Assembly: GCA_965202875.1 (NCBI GenBank)
Contig: OZ241870.1
Span: 5,208,001 to 5,272,000 of the forward strand
DNA from: HK1 sp965202875
GTDB lineage: Bacteria > Pseudomonadota > Gammaproteobacteria > HK1
Reading direction: 5' to 3'
DNA: 64,000 nucleotides
Shown: in pieces, positions 18,228-26,215 of the stretch
Layout: every line of letters begins with the position of its first letter
How positions within the stretch are numbered: position 1 is the first letter of the stretch
Program-made: the position numbers and the translations under genes
Notes under the pieces: generated by a model
What the model was told of the DNA's origin: nothing
The model's database searches: none
The model's input: the letters and a program-made list of their open reading frames with translations, nothing else

Positions 18228-19592
18228 TCAGCGCTTGCGCGGGCGCTGCCAGTGCTTGAAGGTCTTTTGCGGCGCCCGGGTCACCGTCAATGCATTCGGC
18301 GGCGCATCCTTCCCGATGGTCGAGCCCGCCCCGATCGTCGCCCCGGCATGGACGGTGAGCGGCGCGACCAGCATCGTGCCGGAGCCGATGAACACGTTGT
18401 CTTCGATCACCGTCGTGTGCTTGCTCGCACCGTCGTAGTTGCAGGTGACCACTCCCGCGCCCACGTTGACGTCGCGGCCGATCCGGCTGTCCCCGACGTA
18501 GGAGAGATGGTTCGCCTTCGAGCCTTCGCCGAAGGCCGCGTTCTTGACCTCGACGAAGTTCCCGACGTGCACGTCGCGCGCGAGCCGCGCATCGGGGCGC
18601 AGCCGCGCGAACGGGCCGATCCGGCACACGGCTCCGACGCGCGCCTCCTCGATGACGCAGTGGGCGCGGATCTCGGTGTCGTGTTCGACCACCGTGTCCC
18701 GGATCACGCAGCCCGGACCGATGCTCACCCGATCGCCGAGGACGACCTCGCCTTCGAGCACGACGTTCACGTCGATGAAGACGTCCCGTCCGGTGCGCAC
18801 GCGGCCCCGGACGTCGATTCGAGCGGGGTCGGCAAGGCTCGCGCCTCCGCGCATGAGGGCTTCGGCGAGGCGCCGCTGGTGGAACCGTTCCAGCGCCGCG
18901 AGCTGCACCCGGTCGTTGACCCCGAGCACCTCCTCGATCGCCTCCGGCGGCACGGTGCGGACCGGCGTGCCGTCCTCGACCGCGCGGGCAACCACGTCGG
19001 TGAGGTAGTACTCGCCCTGCGCGTTGTCGCTGTTCAACTCCCGGAGCCAGCCTCTCAGCTTCCCGGCGTGGGCGGCCAGGATCCCGGTGTTGATCTCCGC
19101 GATGGCGCGCTGCTCGTCGCTCGCGTCTTCTTCCTCGACGATGCCGCGCACGTGCCCGTCCGGATCGCGGACGATCCGTCCGTATCCGTCCGGCTCGTCC
19201 ACCACCGCGGTAATGAGCGCGATGCCGCTGCCGCCGGCCAGCGTCGCGGTCTCGTGCAGCGTGGCGGGATTGACCAGCGGCACGTCGCCGTAGAGCACCA
19301 GCACCGTCGCATCGTCGGGAATATCGGGCATCGCCTGCGCGATGGCGTGACCGGTGCCGAGCCGCTCGCGCTGCTCCACCCACGCGACGCCGGCCGCGGC
19401 CATGGCTTCCCGCACGACGCCCCCGCCGTGCCCGTACACGACGTGCACGCGCGCCGCGCCCAGCCCGTTGGCCGCGTCGATGACGTGGGAGAGGAGCGGG
19501 CGCCCGGCGAGGGGATGCAGGACCTTCGGCAGGTCCGAGCGCATGCGCTTCCCCTGCCCCGCCGCGAGGATGACCACGTGCAGCGGCGTCAT
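18228..19592 (-). CDS. glmU: Bifunctional N-acetylglucosamine-1-phosphate uridyltransferase / glucosamine-1-phosphate acetyltransferase
   Basis: The product has 454 residues, the usual GlmU length. The N-terminal pyrophosphorylase domain begins VVILAAGQGKRMRSDLPKVL, the nucleotidyltransferase signature with the catalytic Arg and Lys. The C-terminal half is a left-handed beta-helix of hexapeptide repeats (e.g. VEVKNAAFGEGSKANHLSYV, GAGVVTCNYDGASKH) with the acetyltransferase active-site His. It makes UDP-GlcNAc for peptidoglycan and lipopolysaccharide. Its ATG overlaps the stop of the upstream hydroxyacid dehydrogenase by 4 bases, so it may be translationally coupled to an unrelated catabolic operon, an unusual setting for glmU. 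Confidence 0.95.
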   Translation of the reverse strand: MTPLHVVILAAGQGKRMRSDLPKVLHPLAGRPLLSHVIDAANGLGAARVHVVYGHGGGVVREAMAAAGVAWVEQRERLGTGHAIAQAMPDIPDDATVLVLYGDVPLVNPATLHETATLAGGSGIALITAVVDEPDGYGRIVRDPDGHVRGIVEEEDASDEQRAIAEINTGILAAHAGKLRGWLRELNSDNAQGEYYLTDVVARAVEDGTPVRTVPPEAIEEVLGVNDRVQLAALERFHQRRLAEALMRGGASLADPARIDVRGRVRTGRDVFIDVNVVLEGEVVLGDRVSIGPGCVIRDTVVEHDTEIRAHCVIEEARVGAVCRIGPFARLRPDARLARDVHVGNFVEVKNAAFGEGSKANHLSYVGDSRIGRDVNVGAGVVTCNYDGASKHTTVIEDNVFIGSGTMLVAPLTVHAGATIGAGSTIGKDAPPNALTVTRAPQKTFKHWQRPRKR

Positions 19593-20740
19593 GCCGAGGG
19601 ATACTCCCCTGATCCGGCATCACCGGAACCAAACGCCGGTTGCGAACCCGGGAGCCCGCCCGCAGTGGGCCGCAGGCCCACGATTGTTTGCAGGCGAGCC
19701 CCCCGTGTCCCGGAGGGACACGCCGTTCCCAGGAAGCGCCTCCCTTGGCGATGCGTTCCTGGGAGCGCGGGCGTCCCGCCCGCAAGCGCGGAGTTGCTGG
19801 TCGGCGGCAGGCCGTCAACGAGAACGCGTCGAATCTCCGACGCCGCCTGCACCGCCATGGCCGTCTGCGCCTGAATGGTCATGGCCGCCACGTGGGGCGT
19901 GGTGAAGATGTTGTCACAGGCGAAGAGAGGGCTGGCGAACTCCGGCGGCTCCCGGTCGTAGACGTCCAGCGCGGCTCCGGCCAGGCGCCCTGCGGTCACC
20001 GCGTCGACGAGGGCGCCCTCGTCGACGAGCGCGCCCCGGGCGGTGTTGACCACGATTGCGTCCGGCTTCACGAGCCGAAGCCGTTCCCGGTCGATGAGAT
20101 GCCTGGTCTCCGGCGTCATCGGACAGTGCAGCGAGATGACGTCCGACGTGCGCAGCAGTTCCTCCAGGCCGACGGCCGGATAAGGGCTGCCCGCCACCGC
20201 CTCGGGATCGACATCGGTGACGATGACCCGCGCGCCGAACACCGCGAAGTAGCGCGCCGCCAGTCGACCGATTTGACCGAATCCGACGATCCCGACGACG
20301 GCCTGACCGAGCTCGCGTCCCATCAGGCTCTCCCGCCTCCAGGCCCGATCCCGCTTGATCATCGCCTCGCTGCGCGTGAGGTGCCGCAGGACGTTCAGGG
20401 CCATCCCGACGGTGGCTTCCGCGACGGCATTGGAGTTGGCGCCGGGCGTCGTCGACACCGGCACCCCCGCACGCCGAATGCTGTCGAGATCCAGCTCGTC
20501 GAGCCCGACTCCGTGACGAGCGATGATCTGCAGGCGCGCCTGCCGTGACATGACTCCTGCGTCGATCCGCCCGGTCTTGTGAAGCACGGCGTCCATGTCT
20601 TCGATGCAGGCCGCGATATCGGCCACCGACACCGGCTCCGGAAGAACGGTGAGCTCCGCGACGTCGCGTAGAAGGTCCAGCCCCTCGGATCGGACGTTGC
20701 CGAGCACCAGCACCTTCCAGCGCCTGTCTCCGCCCGCCAT
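19589..20740 (-). CDS. D-2-hydroxyacid dehydrogenase (SerA-like) with repeat-derived C-terminal tail
   Basis: The product has 383 residues. The substrate and NAD domains of the D-isomer 2-hydroxyacid dehydrogenase family are complete by about residue 326: GIVGFGQIGRLAARYF (Rossmann), NTARGALVDEGALVD (catalytic Arg), DREPP (Glu) and TTPHVAAMT (His). The last 55 or so residues (from TSNSALAGGTPALP) are encoded by the palindromic repeat cluster at 19627-19796 and have no place in the family fold. The normal end is probably just after DGLPP. The extended frame overlaps glmU by 4 bases. It follows an SDR gene by 9 bases in an operon with a second enzyme of the same family (21571). Confidence 0.85.
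   Translation of the reverse strand: MAGGDRRWKVLVLGNVRSEGLDLLRDVAELTVLPEPVSVADIAACIEDMDAVLHKTGRIDAGVMSRQARLQIIARHGVGLDELDLDSIRRAGVPVSTTPGANSNAVAEATVGMALNVLRHLTRSEAMIKRDRAWRRESLMGRELGQAVVGIVGFGQIGRLAARYFAVFGARVIVTDVDPEAVAGSPYPAVGLEELLRTSDVISLHCPMTPETRHLIDRERLRLVKPDAIVVNTARGALVDEGALVDAVTAGRLAGAALDVYDREPPEFASPLFACDNIFTTPHVAAMTIQAQTAMAVQAASEIRRVLVDGLPPTSNSALAGGTPALPGTHRQGRRFLGTACPSGTRGARLQTIVGLRPTAGGLPGSQPAFGSGDAGSGEYPSA
19627..19796. repeat. Composite palindromic repeat inside the 3' end of a gene, copy 2
   Basis: Several dyads lie in a row: GTGGGCCGCAGGCCCAC-like (about 19666-19682), GTGTCCCGGAGGGACAC (about 19704-19720) and GCGGGCGTCCCGCCCGC within 19752-19792. The 19752-19792 part matches the repeat at 9851-9890 and, inverted, 35927-35955. 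It forms the coding sequence of the extra C-terminal tail of the 19589 dehydrogenase. Confidence 0.55.
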
Positions 20741-20749
20741 CTCCGAGAC

Positions 20750-21574
20750 CTACACGCCCCCGTAGGCGCTGAAACCGCCGTCTACCGGCGTGACCGTGCC
20801 GGTGACGAACCGCGAAGCGTCGCTCGCGTACCACAGCGCGGTACCCACCAGGTCGTCGACGCTGCCGAGCCGGCCCATGGGCGTGTGATCGATGATTCGG
20901 CGCGCCCTCTCGTTGTAGCTGCCGTCATCGTTGAACAGGCTTGCGCGCATGCGCTGGTTGGGAAAGAAGCCGGGAGCGATGGCGTTGACCCGAACCAGGG
21001 GCGTGTAGTGTCTGGCCACGTGGCAGGCCAGCCACTGCGTGAAATTGCTCACCGCCGCCTTGGAGGCAGCGTAGGCCGGACGGCCCTCGAGCGGCCGGAC
21101 TGCGTTCATGGAGCTGATGTTGATGATGGCGCCGCCCATTTCATTGGCCACCATCCTGGCACCGTGGAACAGGCAGGGCAGCACCGCGCCACCCATGAAG
21201 TTCAGGGCCATGGTGTCCTGGATGGCCCGTGGCGCCAGGTCGAAGAATCCGGTATCGGCATCCGTGATGGCGGACTTGAGGTTGCCGCCCGCACTGTTGA
21301 GCAGAATGTGGATTCCACCGAACTCGGCGACGATCCGGTCGGCATTGGCGCGTACGCTGTCGGCGTCCGTCACGTCGACCCGGTAGGTGCGGGCAGTGAC
21401 CCCCAGGCTGGACGCTTCCGCCTCGATGCGTTCGGCGGCGTTCGCGTTGCGGTGGTAGACGAGGGCCGGATTCGCGCCGGCGCGGGCGAATCCCAGGGCA
21501 ATGGCACCGCCGATCGCGCCTGACGCCCCCGTGACGACGGCCGTCCGTCCGTCGAGCGAGAACAGGTCCTTCAC
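20750..21574 (-). CDS. SDR-family oxidoreductase, mannonate/gluconate oxidoreductase-like
   Basis: The product has 274 residues. Cofactor motif TGASGAIGGAIALGFARAGA (about 16-35), NSAGG, catalytic Ser in IINISSMNAVRP, and YAASKAAV with the YxxxK pair are all present. The insert after NSAGGN and the ...VRVNAIAPGFFPNQ segment followed by a polar loop resemble SDRs annotated as D-mannonate or gluconate oxidoreductases. The stop overlaps nothing downstream (9-base gap), but its start overlaps the stop of the 21571 dehydrogenase by 4 bases (ATGA), so the two are translationally coupled. Confidence 0.85.
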   Translation of the reverse strand: MKDLFSLDGRTAVVTGASGAIGGAIALGFARAGANPALVYHRNANAAERIEAEASSLGVTARTYRVDVTDADSVRANADRIVAEFGGIHILLNSAGGNLKSAITDADTGFFDLAPRAIQDTMALNFMGGAVLPCLFHGARMVANEMGGAIINISSMNAVRPLEGRPAYAASKAAVSNFTQWLACHVARHYTPLVRVNAIAPGFFPNQRMRASLFNDDGSYNERARRIIDHTPMGRLGSVDDLVGTALWYASDASRFVTGTVTPVDGGFSAYGGV

Positions 21575-22626
21575 GGTCGCGTGTTCCGTCCGGCCGCGGC
21601 GAGAGCGGTCGGATTGACCACATGCCGGAGCGCCTGCCCCCGGGAGAAGCGCAAAATCTCCTCGACCGCGGCCATGGCGACGGCCTTCTGCGCCTCCGCC
21701 GTGACGGAGGCGATGTGCGGCAGCACCAGACAGTTGTCAAGGCGCAGCAGCGGCTCCCACGCGCTCACCGGCTCGGCCGCGAGGACATCGGTGGCCGCGG
21801 CATCGATCGCCTTGCGCTCCAGCGCGTCGTACAGCGCCCGTTCGTCGACCACCCCGCCACGGGACAGGTTCAGGAGGATGGCGGTCGGCTTCATCAATGC
21901 GAGCTCCCGCGCCCCGATCAGGTTCCGAGTCTGCTCGTTCAGCGGAACGTGGAGCGAGACGACGTCGCTTTCCTCGAGCAACGTGTCGAGGTCGACCAGC
22001 GTCAGCGGCAGATCGGCGAGGTTGCGGGCGGAGGGTCGGGGGTGGTGGGCGAGCACGCCCATTCCAAGCGCGGACACCCGCTGGACGACCTCTCGGCCGA
22101 TCCGGCCCACACCGACAATCCCGAAGGTCTTGCCGGACAGCTCGTGGCCCAGGAAACACAGGCGGTCGGGCGCTCCGGCACGGCAGGCAGAGGCGGCCGG
22201 AACCAGACGGCGCGCCGCGGCAATCATGAGACCGACGGTGTACTCGGCAATCGTGACGGCATTCACTCCCGGGGTGTTGGTGACGACGATACCGCGCTCG
22301 GTGGCGTGTTCGACATCGACGTTGCTGTATCCGGATCCGTGTCGCGCGATGAGGCGAAGCCGAGGCGCCGCGTCGATGATCTCGGAGTCGATGGGGACAG
22401 GGTCGGTCTTGCTGAGGATGACGTTGACATCGGCGACGCGACGTCGCAGCTCTTCCGGTGACATGTCTTCGTCGCCCACGTCGACCCGCGCACTGCGGGC
22501 GAGAAGTTCCTGGGCTTGCGGGTGTACCGGCTCGGTCACGTATACGGATATCCGGGCCGACGACCCGGCCGAGCGCCTTGCCGGGTTTGCGGCGCGATCC
22601 CCGCATGGAGCCGTGCTGCGCGGCAT
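21571..22626 (-). CDS. D-2-hydroxyacid dehydrogenase (phosphoglycerate dehydrogenase-like)
   Basis: The product has up to 351 residues. Family similarity starts at ISVYVTEPVHPQAQELL (about residue 26), so the true start may be slightly internal. It has RHGSGYSNVDVEHATERGI, the Rossmann GIVGVGRIGREV, NLSRGGVVDERAL (catalytic Arg), AAEPV (Glu) and LPHIASVT (His). It oxidises or reduces a 2-hydroxy/2-keto acid with NAD(H). The ATG at 22626 shares its A with the stop of the upstream SDR (TGATG), indicating tight coupling. It is the second of two such enzymes in the operon, suggesting sequential or alternative substrates. Confidence 0.85.
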   Translation of the reverse strand: MPRSTAPCGDRAANPARRSAGSSARISVYVTEPVHPQAQELLARSARVDVGDEDMSPEELRRRVADVNVILSKTDPVPIDSEIIDAAPRLRLIARHGSGYSNVDVEHATERGIVVTNTPGVNAVTIAEYTVGLMIAAARRLVPAASACRAGAPDRLCFLGHELSGKTFGIVGVGRIGREVVQRVSALGMGVLAHHPRPSARNLADLPLTLVDLDTLLEESDVVSLHVPLNEQTRNLIGARELALMKPTAILLNLSRGGVVDERALYDALERKAIDAAATDVLAAEPVSAWEPLLRLDNCLVLPHIASVTAEAQKAVAMAAVEEILRFSRGQALRHVVNPTALAAAGRNTRP

Positions 22627-23408
22627 CAGGGAATGGTGAACCCGCCGTCAACGGGAATCGTCATTCCCGTGATGTAGGCCCCGAGATCCGAGGCAAGGAA
22701 CGCGACCAGGTTGGCGTAGTCCACGGGCTCGCCCTGCCGCTTCAGCGCCAGGCGCGCGAACACCCGCTCCGTCTCTCCCGGCCTGCGATGGAACATGGTT
22801 CCATCGCGGCCGCCGATCTTCGCGGTGGAGGTAAATCCCGGCGCGATGGCGTTCACCCGGATGTCGTGCTCGCCGAGCTCTCTCGCCAGAAGCCGGGTCG
22901 CCATGATCACGCCCGCCTTGGAGACGCTGTACGGTCCGCGGCTGACGTTGGCGTTGAGGCCCGTGGACGAGGACAGGTTGATGATCGCGCCCCCGCGTCC
23001 CTGCGCAATCATCCTCCGGGCCGCGTACTGAGTGCACAGCACCATGCCCTTGAGGTTGGTGTCGAAGACGGCGTCCCACTCCTCGTCGGTGACCTCCATC
23101 AAGGTCTCGCGGCTGGAGATGCCGGCGTTGTTCACCAAAATGTCCACGCCTCCCAGCTCGGCGGCGCAGACCTCGACCATCCGCTCCACCTGGTCCCGCC
23201 GGCGGACGTCGCAGACCACCGTCAGGGCCTTGCGGCCCAGGCCCTCGATTGCCGCCGCCGTCACCGTCATGCCGTCGTCATGTTCGAGGTCGGCGAGGCA
23301 GACGTCGGCGCCGCACTCGGCGAGACGAATCGCCTGGGCGGCCCCGAGCTGGCGCCGGCCACCGGTGACGATTGCGACGCGATCGGCGAGGATGACGGTG
23401 GGTGGCAT
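22626..23408 (-). CDS. SDR-family oxidoreductase (3-oxoacyl-ACP reductase-like)
   Basis: The product has 260 residues. Cofactor motif VTGGRRQLGAAQAIRLAECG, DLEHDD after strand 2, NNAGIS, LSSSTG with the catalytic Ser and YSVSKAGV with the catalytic Tyr/Lys are intact. PVDGGFTIP is the standard C-terminus. The frame is open 33 codons upstream, but similarity begins at MPPTVILADRVAIV (23408), which I take as start. It is the first gene of the minus-strand operon that continues into two hydroxyacid dehydrogenases, a second SDR and glmU. It is divergent from the MmgE/PrpD gene across about 150 bases that should carry both promoters. Confidence 0.85.
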   Translation of the reverse strand: MPPTVILADRVAIVTGGRRQLGAAQAIRLAECGADVCLADLEHDDGMTVTAAAIEGLGRKALTVVCDVRRRDQVERMVEVCAAELGGVDILVNNAGISSRETLMEVTDEEWDAVFDTNLKGMVLCTQYAARRMIAQGRGGAIINLSSSTGLNANVSRGPYSVSKAGVIMATRLLARELGEHDIRVNAIAPGFTSTAKIGGRDGTMFHRRPGETERVFARLALKRQGEPVDYANLVAFLASDLGAYITGMTIPVDGGFTIP

Positions 23409-23557
23409 GGTGGCGAGGTGTCCGCGGTTGCTGTTCGAATCGTCCCGCGTGGAACCGTGGATGAACGCGCAAAGGACCGCAACGGCAAAGCCCGCCGATT
23501 GTCGCATGAACTCGTTCGCCCCGTTGTGCGCGTGAACCGACGAATCGGACCACGGTC

Positions 23558-24958
23558 ATGAAACACCCCGAACCCCTCACCGCGCATCTGGCCCGCACGA
23601 TTCGCGACATGGCCGACTCTGGAATTCCCGATATCGTGGCAAACGAGGCCAAGCTCTGCTTCCTGGACTTCCTGGCATCGGGCCTCGCCGGGGCGAGGTC
23701 CGACGTGGCGACGGCGGGCGCGAGTCTGCAGCCCTTCTTCGGCGATGGAAGCTCGGTGCTGCTCGCACGGCCGCAACGCAGCAGCGTCGCCGGTGCGGCC
23801 TGGTACAACGGACTCGTGGCCACGACGGAGGATCTCGACGACTCCCATCGCTTCGCGTCGGGTCTGCACCTCTCTGCGATCACCTTTCCGGCCGCGATGG
23901 CTCTGGCCCGGAGCCTCGGCAGCTCCGGACGACAGTTTCTGCTGGCAGCCGTCGCAGGGTACGAGGTTGCGTCGCGCATCGGCCGGGCCGCGGATGCCGG
24001 CATGCGCGCGCGGGGATTCCACTCCACCGGCGTCGTCGGTCCTTTCGGCGCTTGCGCGTCGGCCTGTCTGCTGCTGGGTCTGGATGCGGACCGGACCGCC
24101 CACGCGCTCGGCATTGCCGCGTCGGGGGCCGGGGGGCTGTTCGCGTTTCTTCCGGAAGGGGCGTCGGTGCGGCATGCGCACGCCGCCTCGGCGTCGGTCG
24201 CAGGTCTCACCGCGGCGCTTCTGGCCAGGAACGGGGTGACGGGCCCGACCCTGGCGCTCGAAGGCACGAACGGGTTCTTCGCCGCCTGCTCGACCGGGTA
24301 CGACGAGGCGATGGTGCGCCGGCCCTCACCGTCGGCCACCGGCGACTACGAGATCGCGAACACCTACCACAAGCTGTTCAGCGCCTGCGGGCACGCGTTG
24401 CCGGCGATCACCGCGTTGCTGGCGGTGCGCGAGGCGGTCGCGCCGGAAATCGACAGGATCAGGCGCATCGAGGTGCGGGGGTACAAGGCGTCGGCCGCGC
24501 TCACCAATCCCGACCCGGCCAGTGTCGGCGAAGCGAAGTTTTCGCTGCCCTTCATCACTGCACTGGCGCTCCTGTATGGCGACGTGTCGCATCACGAGAT
24601 GGCGATGGAGGTGCTCCGGCGACCCGAGGTCGGGCGTCTCGCGTCCCGGGTCGTCGTGACCGAGGACCCGGACCTCAGCGCCGCATACCCTCGCCTGCGG
24701 AGCGGGGCGATCGACATCGTTCTGGACGACGGATCGACGGTCGGGGAACATGTGGACACGCCGATCGGAATGCCGGACAATCCGGTGAGCGCGGACCAGG
24801 TGGCTGCAAAGTTCCGTCGCTTTGCCGACGCGCTGTTGTGTCCGGCGGCACAGGATGAGGTCCTGTCCGTGATCGAGCACATGCCTGAAGCTTCTTCCCT
24901 GGACGCATTGACGCTGCTCGACGGAACCACCCCCGCGCTGCGCGCCGCCGAGTCGTGA
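23558..24958 (+). CDS. MmgE/PrpD-family protein
   Basis: The product has 466 residues, the usual length. It has the all-helical N-terminal domain (LTAHLARTIRDMADSGIPDI ... CFLDFLASGLAG) and the conserved segments NGLVATTEDLDDSH, VAGYEVASRIGRA, FHSTGVVGPFGA and, later, NTYHKLFSACGHALPA. The family includes 2-methylcitrate dehydratase (PrpD) and cis-aconitate decarboxylase. Members near TRAP transporters act as dehydratases or isomerases of small carboxylic acids. The TRAP transporter genes start 124 bases downstream on the same strand, and the minus-strand hydroxyacid dehydrogenase operon is divergent. This points to a shared carboxylate pathway (inference). Confidence 0.85.
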   Translation: MKHPEPLTAHLARTIRDMADSGIPDIVANEAKLCFLDFLASGLAGARSDVATAGASLQPFFGDGSSVLLARPQRSSVAGAAWYNGLVATTEDLDDSHRFASGLHLSAITFPAAMALARSLGSSGRQFLLAAVAGYEVASRIGRAADAGMRARGFHSTGVVGPFGACASACLLLGLDADRTAHALGIAASGAGGLFAFLPEGASVRHAHAASASVAGLTAALLARNGVTGPTLALEGTNGFFAACSTGYDEAMVRRPSPSATGDYEIANTYHKLFSACGHALPAITALLAVREAVAPEIDRIRRIEVRGYKASAALTNPDPASVGEAKFSLPFITALALLYGDVSHHEMAMEVLRRPEVGRLASRVVVTEDPDLSAAYPRLRSGAIDIVLDDGSTVGEHVDTPIGMPDNPVSADQVAAKFRRFADALLCPAAQDEVLSVIEHMPEASSLDALTLLDGTTPALRAAES

Positions 24959-25082
24959 CGCGACGGCACCCGCAGAACCATCGCACCACGGCGCGGCATC
25001 CGCGATCGACCGTGGCGCGGGCTGACTCGAGGCAGGCGTCGCCAGTCCGTCCCGGTCCCATCAAAACCACAGGAGGAGTGCA

Positions 25083-26093
25083 ATGAGAACCAGCTTCAAG
25101 ACGCGTGCATGGACCAACGGGCTGGCCGGCGCCCTGGTTGCGGCGTCGACGCTCGCGACCGGCGTGGCATCGGCCGAAACGTTCCGGGTCGCCCACTCGA
25201 GCAATCCGGGGCAGTCCGTCTACATCTACTGGGACGAGCTGGCAAAGAAGGTCAACGAGCGGGCCGGCGGTGCGATCGAGATGAAGGTGTTCCCCAGCGG
25301 GCAGCTCGGCGGCGACGAGCAGATTCAGCGCTCGCTGAAGGCCGGCACGGTCCACCTTGGGAGCATCGCCTCGAGCAACATGAGCATCGTGAGCGACGCC
25401 TATTCCTGGGGGGATCTGCCCTACGTGTACAAGTCGCCCGAGAGTGCGCAGAAGGTCTTCAACGATCCGGTGATCGCCGAGAGCATCTCCACCAGGATGC
25501 GGGCCGATGCCGGAACCGTCGTCCTCGGCCACATCGAGGTGGGCGGTTTTCGACTCCTGATCAACACCAAGCGTCCGCTGAAGAGCCCGGGCGACATCGA
25601 CGGCATGAAGTTCCGCATGCTGTCGAATCCCATCGACGAGGCGCTGCTCTCCTCGTGGGGCGCGTCGCCGGTGGGGATGCCCTGGAGCGAGGTCTTCGTG
25701 TCGATCGAGCAGGGGGTGGCCGACGGCCTGCAGCTTCAGCCCCAGGCCATCGCCGGATTCGGCTTCGACAAGATGATCCGCTACGGCACCCACACGAAGA
25801 CACTGATGACCGTGCACGTGGCGCAGATGAGTGCCGCAGCCTGGGACGGGCTGTCCGCCGAGCACCAGCAGCTCATTCGCGACGCTTCGGCCGAGGCCCT
25901 GAAGACGGCCAACGACGCCGACCGGGCGGACGCCGCGAAGATCATGGCGCAGCTCTCCGAGACGATCGAGTTCTACGAGCCCACCGACGAAGAGTTCGCT
26001 CAGTGGCGGGACATGGCGCTGACGGTGTGGGACAAGTTCCGCGACAAGATTGACGCGGACATCCTCAACCGCGTCGTCGAAGCCCAGAACTAG
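25083..26093 (+). CDS. TRAP transporter substrate-binding protein (DctP family)
   Basis: The product has 336 residues. A signal peptide (to about residue 31, ...VASAETF) is followed by the DctP fold: FRVAHSSNPGQSVYIYWDEL, then GAIEMKVFPSGQLGGDEQIQ, typical of TAXI-unrelated DctP receptors. The Arg in GMKFRMLSN that usually pairs with the substrate carboxylate is present, as is SIEQGVADGLQLQPQA. AGGAGG lies 7 bases upstream of the ATG. It supplies the periplasmic receptor for the DctQ and DctM proteins at 27844 and 28320, separated from them by the GMC gene. Confidence 0.9.
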   Translation: MRTSFKTRAWTNGLAGALVAASTLATGVASAETFRVAHSSNPGQSVYIYWDELAKKVNERAGGAIEMKVFPSGQLGGDEQIQRSLKAGTVHLGSIASSNMSIVSDAYSWGDLPYVYKSPESAQKVFNDPVIAESISTRMRADAGTVVLGHIEVGGFRLLINTKRPLKSPGDIDGMKFRMLSNPIDEALLSSWGASPVGMPWSEVFVSIEQGVADGLQLQPQAIAGFGFDKMIRYGTHTKTLMTVHVAQMSAAAWDGLSAEHQQLIRDASAEALKTANDADRADAAKIMAQLSETIEFYEPTDEEFAQWRDMALTVWDKFRDKIDADILNRVVEAQN

Positions 26094-26111
26094 CCGCGTC
26101 GCGCGGGCGAG

Positions 26112-26145
26112 GCGGGATCGACGGCCGCGAGGCGGTCGATCCCGC
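26112..26145 (+). promoter_or_regulatory. Intercistronic hairpin after the TRAP receptor gene
   Basis: GCGGGATCGAC (26112-26122) and its exact complement GTCGATCCCGC (26135-26145) form an 11-bp stem with a 12-base loop, 19 bases past the stop. No T tract follows, so it is more likely an mRNA-stabilising or attenuating element that keeps receptor mRNA above that of the downstream genes. Confidence 0.5.
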
Positions 26146-26215
26146 TTCGCCGGCAATCCCGAGCGCGAAACGGCGCAGACGGCCGGCGCAGGGTCGATTC
26201 GCCCGGGGCGGTCGA

